Shown one piece after another: positions 58,059 through 64,000 of a stretch of 64,000 bases of DNA. This DNA is from Vibrio tapetis subsp. tapetis (GTDB lineage Bacteria; Pseudomonadota; Gammaproteobacteria; Enterobacterales; Vibrionaceae): positions 1,798,001 through 1,862,000 of the forward strand of contig NZ_LT960611.1 in assembly GCF_900233005.1 (NCBI RefSeq). The letters run 5' to 3'. A model generated the notes under the pieces. That model did not search any database. It was given only the letters and a program-made list of their open reading frames with translations, and had not been told where the DNA came from. The translations under genes and the position numbers were made by a program. Positions within the stretch are counted from its first letter, which is position 1. Each line of letters starts with the position of its first letter.

Positions 58059-58494
58059 ACGTAAACCAGCAACATTTAAGCTCAATTTGCACCAATTGAT
58101 GTAACAGCCGAGTCTAAAAAGTGATGCTGATCCAAATTACCCAGTTATCTATAAATTTTGACTCTCGCTCATAAATTGAGCATTTACACATCGACTAAAT
58201 CTGGGTATGTTGAATACAGAATTTAGCACCTTCGCTTGCAAATTCTTTTAGTAACACGACTAAAATAAAAATAAAGACTTATTGTCTATAAATGAAAAGC
58301 CGATTTTTCGGCTTTTTTTGTATCCATTACTTTTGTGTACCTAACGTTTTAGCTGCCCCATTTCCTTTCGCTTCGCCTTTTTTGCCGCTATTTTCAAATT
58401 TACAAAACCAACGTCACAACTACGAAACTAAATGCAATGTGAACATACGCTTATAGCTAAAGTTACCTAATACATAAAAAGAGGTAACGATACT
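58059..58494. other. Intergenic region between dnaE2 and amidohydrolase gene
   Basis: About 436 bp holding the dnaE2 terminator and the promoter region of the amidohydrolase-permease pair. I searched by eye for purine or guanidine riboswitch-like elements and saw none. No small gene was supported. Confidence 0.6.
58295..58319 (+). terminator. Terminator of imuA-imuB-dnaE2
   Basis: AAAAGCCGA TTTT TCGGCTTTTTTT. Confidence 0.92.
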
Positions 58495-59160
58495 ATGCAA
58501 AACTCATTTAACGCCAAACCCTTTCCCCTCCCGTTCGAAGCAAAATCTACTGCGTTGATTTTAATCGATATGCAGCGCGATTTTGTCGAACCCGGTGGGT
58601 TTGGTGAAGCGCTAGGTAACGATGTCAGCCTAGTTAGAAGTGCTATTGAACCCTGCATGGCGGTGCTAGAAATGGCACGCAGCATTGGATTAACCGTCAT
58701 CCATACCAGAGAAGGGCATCGTCCCGATCTTTTAGACTGCCCACCGGCAAAACTGACGCGTGGTGGTCATACCTTCATAGGTAATGACAGCCCCAAGGGG
58801 CGAATTCTCATTAGAGGAGAATATGGGCACGATATCATCCCAGAATTATACCCAATTGAAGGTGAACCTATTATCGATAAACCAGGTAAAGGGGCATTCT
58901 ATCAAACGGATCTCCACCTGATCTTACAAAGCCAACAAATCAAAACCCTGATCATCTGTGGCGTAACCACCGAGGTTTGTGTTAACACCACGGCAAGAGA
59001 AGCCAATGACCGAGGTTATGAATGCATCATTCCTGAAGATTGTGTCGCTTCATACTTCCCTGAGTTTCAAAAATATGCGCTCGAAATGATCAAAGCCCAA
59101 GGTGCGATTGTCGGCTGGGTCTCTCATTCTGATGACATCCTTCACGCACTTAACAACTAA
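58495..59160 (+). CDS. Isochorismatase-family cysteine amidohydrolase
   Basis: The 221-residue enzyme has the cysteine hydrolase triad: D25 (LILIDMQRDFV), lysine in DKPGKGAFY (K129 or K132) and C162 (ICGVTTEVCVNTTA, with the cis-peptide VTT). The IDKPGKGAF segment resembles biuret/ureidoacrylate-type amidases that release ammonia or carbamate from urea-like compounds. Specificity is not certain. It precedes an NCS2 base permease by about 30 bp, so import and hydrolysis of a ureide or heterocyclic nitrogen compound is likely. RBS AGAGG. Confidence 0.85.
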   Translation: MQNSFNAKPFPLPFEAKSTALILIDMQRDFVEPGGFGEALGNDVSLVRSAIEPCMAVLEMARSIGLTVIHTREGHRPDLLDCPPAKLTRGGHTFIGNDSPKGRILIRGEYGHDIIPELYPIEGEPIIDKPGKGAFYQTDLHLILQSQQIKTLIICGVTTEVCVNTTAREANDRGYECIIPEDCVASYFPEFQKYALEMIKAQGAIVGWVSHSDDILHALNN

Positions 59161-59189
59161 CCATGCCCCCTAAACATCTAAAGGAAAAT

Positions 59190-60755
59190 ATGATGAATAA
59201 TACTCACATTCCCCTGTGGCAAAAAAGTGATTGGAATGGCTTTTTTGGGCTTTTCACTAATGTCTTGCTCAACGTCATGGTACTCACCCAACTCTCCCTG
59301 TTGGTACTCAATTTCCCAGACGACTTAGTCTTTGGAAGAATACTTCCAGCATTAGGTCTCGCGCTACCGTTGGGCAATCTCTATTACGCTTACATGGCCT
59401 ATCGTCTTGCAAAAAAAGAAAACCGCACCGATGTTACCGCTCTACCTTATGGCCCATCAGTGCCTCACATGTTCGTTGTCGTCTTCTTGGTGATGCTACC
59501 TACTTACTTAAAAACGAATGACCCAATCATTGCGTGGCAAGCTGGCCTCGCTTGGTGTTTCATTATTGGTATTATTGTCATCATCGGCGCTTTTGTTGGG
59601 CCTGCTGTACGCCGCTTTACTCCCAAGGCTGCCATGCTAGGTACCCTCGCCGGGATTTCTATTGCCTTCATATCCATGGGTCCTGCGTTCAGCATGTTCG
59701 AAACGCCTTGGATTTCACTCATCGCGTTGGCGCTGATCTTAGTGACTTGGGCTGGTAATTATAAGTTGCCCTTTGGTATTCCGAGTGGATTGGCCATTAT
59801 GGTTGTTGGTGTTGCATTAGGATGGGGCGGATTATTATTCGGCCAAGACGTTGTCGCCATTGAAAACTTACAAGCAGCAAATGAGAACATTTCATTCTAT
59901 TTCCCTCTTTTCTCACTTGATGTCATGACAGGTTTATTGGTAGTGACTCCGTTTTTAGCAACGGCTATTCCACTGGGTATTTTCAACTTTGTTGAGGCCA
60001 TGAATAACGTAGAAAGCGCAGAATCAGCCGGAGACAGCTACAACCTCCGCCAAGTGTTGCTAGCCGATGGCATCGGCGCTTTGGTTGGTGCAAGCTTTGG
60101 TAGCCCGTTCCCACCGGCTGTTTATATTGGTCACCCAGGCTGGAAGAGTATCGGTGCTCGTATTGGCTATTCCATGGCAACGGGCATCAGCGTTGGTGCA
60201 ATCTGTATGTTTGGTGTTATCAGCCTGCTATTGGCACTGATTCCACTGCCAGCCATTCGCCCTATATTGCTGTACATCGGTTTGTTGATCGGTTCACAAG
60301 CTTTTCAAGTTTGTTCTCCAAAACACGCACCCGCAATCATATTGGCATTCATTCCTAGTATCGCGGAATGGGCAAAGACCATGGTGGATTCTGCGTTAAA
60401 TGCCGCAGGAACGAATGCGGCTCAACTCGGCATGGATACCCTTGCCAACAGTAACGTTCTGTACGTTGGGTTAGAGCGACTAGGTTCAGGCTCTATATTA
60501 TCGGGTATGTTACTTTGTAGCATGGCGGTATTTGCTATTGAAAGGCAGTCCAAGAATGCAGCGGTTGCAGCACTGCTCGCCGCATTTGCTAGTGGTATTG
60601 GCCTAATCCATGCTCATACACTGGCTATAATGCCAAACCCAGATGTGACCTTTGGTTACGTAGCGATGGCCGCCACTTTTATGTTCTTTTCTCGTCAGGA
60701 AAAATCAGTGCATGTCAGCCAGCCCAACGTTGAGCAAAGTGAACAAGCCAGTTAA
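59190..60755 (+). CDS. NCS2-family nucleobase/xanthine-type permease
   Basis: The 521-residue protein has about 12-14 hydrophobic segments and belongs to the xanthine/uracil permease superfamily. A central VEAMNNVESAESAGDSYNLRQVLLADGIGALVGASFGSPFPPAVYIGHPGWK holds the acidic transport motif and the family's GxLxGxxxGS-like segment. I choose the ATG at 59190; ATG at 59193 is equally possible, with AAGGA upstream, while an earlier ATG at 59163 has no RBS. It probably imports the substrate of the amidohydrolase upstream. Confidence 0.85.
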   Translation: MMNNTHIPLWQKSDWNGFFGLFTNVLLNVMVLTQLSLLVLNFPDDLVFGRILPALGLALPLGNLYYAYMAYRLAKKENRTDVTALPYGPSVPHMFVVVFLVMLPTYLKTNDPIIAWQAGLAWCFIIGIIVIIGAFVGPAVRRFTPKAAMLGTLAGISIAFISMGPAFSMFETPWISLIALALILVTWAGNYKLPFGIPSGLAIMVVGVALGWGGLLFGQDVVAIENLQAANENISFYFPLFSLDVMTGLLVVTPFLATAIPLGIFNFVEAMNNVESAESAGDSYNLRQVLLADGIGALVGASFGSPFPPAVYIGHPGWKSIGARIGYSMATGISVGAICMFGVISLLLALIPLPAIRPILLYIGLLIGSQAFQVCSPKHAPAIILAFIPSIAEWAKTMVDSALNAAGTNAAQLGMDTLANSNVLYVGLERLGSGSILSGMLLCSMAVFAIERQSKNAAVAALLAAFASGIGLIHAHTLAIMPNPDVTFGYVAMAATFMFFSRQEKSVHVSQPNVEQSEQAS

Positions 60756-60800
60756 TAACAGACTTTAAGATGCATAACGAAGAGACTTAAATAGAAACCT

Positions 60801-60845
60801 AAAAAAACAGCCAGTTCATTAATCAATATGAACTGGCTGCGTTTC
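60801..60845. terminator. Bidirectional terminator between permease and binding-protein genes
   Basis: CAGCCAGTTCAT ... ATGAACTGGCTG with an 8-base loop and an A run on the left (T run for the minus strand). Confidence 0.85.
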
Positions 60846-60885
60846 TACTTTCTGTTCTTTCTAACTTCTCATCTGTTTATTCACA

Positions 60886-61794
60886 CTATGGCAGAGTAGT
60901 AATATCCCAGCGGTTTAGGGCTTCTTCTTCACTTATGCCTTTACTGCCCCAGCGATCAATATTGTCCACGACCAAAACGTTAGAATGCTCACCAAGTAGT
61001 TGAGCTAAGTTTGCGTTCACCTTACGCGACGTCAGAACCCAAACACTCGGATCTTCTGCCAATAATTGGCGTATCTGTTGTTTGTCTTCTTCGGTCCAAT
61101 CTAACTCTTGCTTGGTCAGCCTTTCGACCACAAACAACTGGTGACCCGCGGCAAAATCTTCTAAATCAGAAGACAGCAGTAAAACGGTGTCTATTTCCGC
61201 TTCTTGCAATGCCGTCTGTTGGCGATTTATCAAAGATCTCACGTCACGGATCAACGCTTGTCGGTTATCTCCAATTAACTGCGCATGTTGCGGCCATACT
61301 TTCTGTAGGTCATCACTCACAATCATGGCCATTCGGCTTAAGTTAGCTGGATTAAGCCACATGTAAGGCGATATAGAGCCATCATCTAACTGGATTGCCG
61401 CTACGCCAGTCGCTCTAGGTGAAATAGCTTGGCTCGCGTCAATTTCCACTAAGCGGATATTGGCTTGTCTTGCATGAATAAATAACGGGTCTTGCGGCCA
61501 AACGGCACTTAGAGTAATCGCGACCTGTGCTTTTTCAGCCGCCGCGGCCACCGCCTTTTCGCCTCGAGTTTCAAACCAATTAGGTAATCTTGCGACACTG
61601 TAACGCTTAGGCGGCAAATAAGTGGTGTTAATGCCCGTCCCCTTTACCAACTCCTGCGCCAACATATACGTCACTGGCGTCGCAGTTAAAATATCATTGG
61701 CCAATACGGTTTTACTCGTTAAGCCCAATGCCAAAACAAATAAAATACAGCTCATTGTGCGCATTCGATAGCGACGTAAAAAATGTTTAAACAT
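60886..61794 (-). CDS. Periplasmic TroA-like protein of a metal ABC operon (second binding protein)
   Basis: The 302-residue protein has a signal peptide (MRTMSCILFVLALGLTSKTVLA) and a two-lobed TroA-like layout (ILTATPVTYMLAQELVKGTG; YMWLNPANLSRMAMIVSDDLQKVWPQHAQLI). That second segment matches the ZnuA-type 'DPHxWLxPxNA' region but reads SPYMWLNPANL: the metal histidine is absent. It may not bind metal in the usual way or may act as an accessory. It is 4 bp after the permease, the last gene of the operon. Confidence 0.75.
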   Translation of the reverse strand: MFKHFLRRYRMRTMSCILFVLALGLTSKTVLANDILTATPVTYMLAQELVKGTGINTTYLPPKRYSVARLPNWFETRGEKAVAAAAEKAQVAITLSAVWPQDPLFIHARQANIRLVEIDASQAISPRATGVAAIQLDDGSISPYMWLNPANLSRMAMIVSDDLQKVWPQHAQLIGDNRQALIRDVRSLINRQQTALQEAEIDTVLLLSSDLEDFAAGHQLFVVERLTKQELDWTEEDKQQIRQLLAEDPSVWVLTSRKVNANLAQLLGEHSNVLVVDNIDRWGSKGISEEEALNRWDITTLP

Positions 61795-61798
61795 GAAA

Positions 61799-62677
61799 TT
61801 ACCCTTTACGAATCATGCGATAACAGGTCGCAGTTAAAAAGAAAATGGCCGCAACTATGATGATGGCAGCACCTGAAGGAACCGGCAGTTTCAGCTCCAT
61901 TGGCAACAATGTGCCAATCAAACAACTCACCGTAGCTAACACGCCAGATAGCACAACAAACCGCCCCATACTTTGGGTCAGTAGCCGCGCTGTTGCGCCA
62001 GGGATCAACAGTAAAGCACCCACTAATACTGCCCCTATAATTTTTACTGATGCTATCGTTACCAAGGTCACCATCATGACAAATAGATAGTCATAAAATG
62101 TGGTGGCGTAGCCTCTTACCTTTGCTATGTCGGGACTGATACAGGTTAACAATATGCGATTAAAGGTTGGGATCAGGACAAGAATGATCGCTAAACAACT
62201 TAACGCTAACAAAGCCAAATCATTGTCCGTTACCGTAAGGATTGAGCCAAATAGCACGTTTTCTAGCAGGTGAATGTTTATCTTACGAGCCACGTACATT
62301 AACAAGGCGGCACCGACGGCAAGCGCTAGGGCCAAAAACACGCCAACGAGCGTATCGTAAGGCACGTTAGTTCGGTTTCTCACAAAATGCAGTAATATGG
62401 CGAAAACCATACAAAAGCTGAACAACCCGATGATTGGATTATCCGGCGTTTCGCCTAACAACACACCCAGTGCAATCCCGGTTAATGCCGCATGGCCAAC
62501 CGCTTCAGAGAAAAACGCCAAACGCTTCGCAATCACCAATGTGCCAAGGCCACCTAATAAAGGCCCTACCATCAAAGCGGCAACAAGCGCGTTGACCAAA
62601 AAAGCATACGAAAAGCTTTCACTCAACCAGCCAGCTTCCACTCCTGCCATCGCCCACTGGCGAATCATATCCATCAT
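61799..62677 (-). CDS. Metal ABC transporter permease, ZnuB/TroC-like
   Basis: The 292-residue protein has eight to nine hydrophobic segments and ABC-3 family features: FLVNALVAALMVGPLLGGLGTLVIAKRLAFFSEAVGHAALTGIALGVLLG near the N terminus and VKIIGAVLVGALLLIPGATARLL later. Such permeases import zinc or manganese. The start overlaps the ATPase stop by 4 bp, and the second binding-protein gene follows. Confidence 0.92.
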   Translation of the reverse strand: MMDMIRQWAMAGVEAGWLSESFSYAFLVNALVAALMVGPLLGGLGTLVIAKRLAFFSEAVGHAALTGIALGVLLGETPDNPIIGLFSFCMVFAILLHFVRNRTNVPYDTLVGVFLALALAVGAALLMYVARKINIHLLENVLFGSILTVTDNDLALLALSCLAIILVLIPTFNRILLTCISPDIAKVRGYATTFYDYLFVMMVTLVTIASVKIIGAVLVGALLLIPGATARLLTQSMGRFVVLSGVLATVSCLIGTLLPMELKLPVPSGAAIIIVAAIFFLTATCYRMIRKG

Positions 62678-63419
62678 GATGCCACCTTCTGTTTTGTCTC
62701 TTGAGTTGCGCTCATCGGAGAAGTTGAATAATGATTAAACAAGCGTTCAATCTTATCCGGTGTTAGAACGTCTTGAACGCTGCCACTGTCAACCATATGG
62801 CGATTTACTACGTGCACCGTGCCATTCAAGCGACGCACTGCACTCACATCATGGTGTACGGCCAAAATGGTTCGGTTTTCCGCAACTAATTCGGTGATTA
62901 AAGACTCAAGGTAGCGTACGCCTTGCTCATCCATACCGGTTGTCGGTTCATCTAATACCAAGAGTTCAGGGTTATCCAATAACGCTTGAGCAAACAGCAC
63001 TCTTTGCTGCTCACCTCCCGACAACTGCCCCATACGACGGCTACAGCGGCTACTCATTCCCACACGGGATAATTGCGCAAGCGCTCGTTGTTTTGCTTTC
63101 TCACTCTGACGCCAAAACAATGGCGATGTGTTTTGGTTTAACAGAATAAAATCCATCACAGTCAACGGCAGGCTGGCTTCAAACATGGCTTTTTGAGGAA
63201 CATAACCCAATCGCCCTTTTTTTCAGGCCATTGAATATTGATGTCACCCGTAAATGGCGTTAAACCTAAAATCGATCTTAACAACGACGTTTTTCCACCA
63301 CCATTTGGCCCCATCACGATGTGGCATTTTCCCGCCTCAAATTGGTGATCGATGCTTTCCAATATGGTGTTGTCTCCATATTTCAACGCAACCTGCTTTA
63401 ACTCGATACTCGGGCCCAT
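62674..63419 (-). pseudogene. Metal ABC transporter ATPase, frame broken at an A-run
   Basis: The first frame (63162-63419) carries Walker A GPNGGGKTS and ends 85 residues in. The other frame (62674-63210) carries the rest: GYVPQK Q-loop, LSGGEQQRVLFAQALL signature, LVLDEPTTGMDEQG Walker B and the switch histidine (AVHHD). A -1 shift at 63216-63222, the heptamer A_AAA_AAG, would join WPEKKG to RLGYVPQK and give a normal 248-residue ZnuC-like ATPase. Either one base is missing (7 A instead of 8) or frameshifting makes the full protein. No strong Shine-Dalgarno-like site or clear downstream hairpin was found beside the heptamer. The start overlaps the binding-protein stop (TAATG). Confidence 0.75.
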
Positions 63420-64000
63420 TACTCGCCTGCCTTTTTGGCTGCAGCAAACTTCATCGACTCAACTAAAGTCGCCAGATTAGCGGCGGTTTCTACTTCGACT
63501 TTTCCATCTTGGTATGATCCGTGGGTCATATGGGAGAATCGATAAAGCTGAACGCCCGTTGCTTGCTCTATGGTGTCGACATAACGGTTCGGCATATTCA
63601 ATTCGTAAAACAAAATATCAATTCCAGATTTACGAATTTTTTCAATGGTTTCTTGTAGCTGACTCGCACTTGGTTCAACACCGTGAGCAGGCTCTATAAC
63701 CGTTGCTACGTCTACGCCAAATTCTTGCAGTAAATAGCCATAGGCATTATGTGTCGTCGCTACTTTCATTCCTGAAGTATCTAAGTCACCCAGTGCCATC
63801 ATCGCTTCGTGTTTCATTTTTCGGAAAATTGTGGCGTATTTTCGAGCATTGGCACGATAGAACTTCGCGTTATCAGGGTCAACTTTGCCAAGCTCGCTCG
63901 CAATCGTGTACACCTTCTGAATAGTGGTCGATAAACCAACAAAAGTATGAGGGTTCACCGCACCATTACCAACAGATTGACCAATAGCCGGCAGTAGAGG
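63419..64000 (-). CDS. Metal-binding periplasmic protein ZnuA/TroA-like (5' end outside window)
   Basis: The C-terminal 193 residues of a cluster 9 substrate-binding protein are visible: NGAVNPHTFVGLSTTIQKVYTIASELGKVDPDNAKFY, then MKVATTHNAYGYLLQEFGVD and DILFYELNMPNRYVDTI. Conserved metal-ligand positions H (NPHTFVG) and H (TTHNAYGYL), and a late acidic residue, are present. The frame is open to the window edge, so the gene starts beyond it. It is the first visible gene of the operon and delivers the metal to the permease. Confidence 0.88.
   Translation of the reverse strand, partial: PLLPAIGQSVGNGAVNPHTFVGLSTTIQKVYTIASELGKVDPDNAKFYRANARKYATIFRKMKHEAMMALGDLDTSGMKVATTHNAYGYLLQEFGVDVATVIEPAHGVEPSASQLQETIEKIRKSGIDILFYELNMPNRYVDTIEQATGVQLYRFSHMTHGSYQDGKVEVETAANLATLVESMKFAAAKKAGE

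Noticed and set aside
58320..58494. Riboswitch ahead of the amidohydrolase-permease pair
   Set aside because: No purine- or guanidine-riboswitch core could be recognised by eye.
1..64000. CRISPR array or other cas genes accompanying the CARF protein
   Set aside because: No regularly spaced short repeats and no cas-like proteins were found in the window.

Overview
The window looks like chromosomal DNA of a gammaproteobacterium close to Vibrio. Evidence is the gene order and protein character of several conserved blocks: comEC-msbA-lpxK-ycaR-kdsB, lolCDE next to a PilZ-like gene and mfd, and hinT-ycfL-lpoB-thiK-ycfP-ndh. A CheV, two chemoreceptors, an OmpU/OmpC-type porin and an imuA-imuB-dnaE2 cassette fit the same picture. 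No rRNA, tRNA or CRISPR array was seen. Species cannot be fixed from this sequence alone.

Layout. (1) 1-5235: the end of a bacterial microcompartment (BMC) locus. It holds a class III aminotransferase-family enzyme cut by the window edge, a CoA-acylating aldehyde dehydrogenase with a C-terminal encapsulation-like helix, a probable tandem BMC shell protein, a small helix-tagged protein, an EutN pentamer, a BMC hexamer, an unknown protein and a TetR regulator. (2) 5267-7359 and 34551-36641: two nearly identical group IIC introns on the minus strand, each placed immediately after a Rho-independent terminator (of kdsB and of the porin gene). (3) 7414-17271: envelope genes on the minus strand (KDO and lipid A synthesis and export, ComEC, Lol lipoprotein release). 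(4) 17450-24711: PilZ-like protein, Mfd, CsiV-like protein, GNAT, ribosome hibernation factor, RIO kinase. (5) 24812-30927: ndh with a consensus FNR site, then the ycfP-thiK-lpoB-ycfL-lipoprotein-hinT cluster. (6) 31217-34517: chemoreceptor and an orphan CARF/PD-(D/E)xK protein of the VC1899/Card1 type.

(7) 36705-41669: porin, uridine phosphorylase and a Zn/Cd P-type ATPase behind a MerR-type promoter. (8) 41789-45011: an operon of an SLC13 transporter, a soluble cNMP-domain histidine kinase and a stand-alone receiver, preceded by a strong DNA dyad. (9) 45151-52349: MATE exporter, CBS protein, GGDEF-EAL protein, CheV, second chemoreceptor. (10) 52831-58058: LexA box and the imuA-imuB-dnaE2 mutagenesis cassette. 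(11) 58495-60755: cysteine amidohydrolase and NCS2 permease pair. (12) 60886-64000: metal-type ABC transporter operon with two binding proteins, whose ATPase gene carries a one-base frameshift at an A_AAA_AAG heptamer.

How the parts work together. The BMC genes would confine an aldehyde made by a PLP enzyme and convert it to acyl-CoA. The SLC13-kinase-receiver operon looks like a nutrient uptake and sensing unit. CheV, two chemoreceptors and two c-di-GMP-type proteins point to a motile, signal-rich lifestyle. The most unusual items are the BMC locus with an aspartate at the expected shell pore, the orphan CARF nuclease, the terminator-targeted intron pair, the SLC13/kinase/receiver operon and the frameshifted ATPase.
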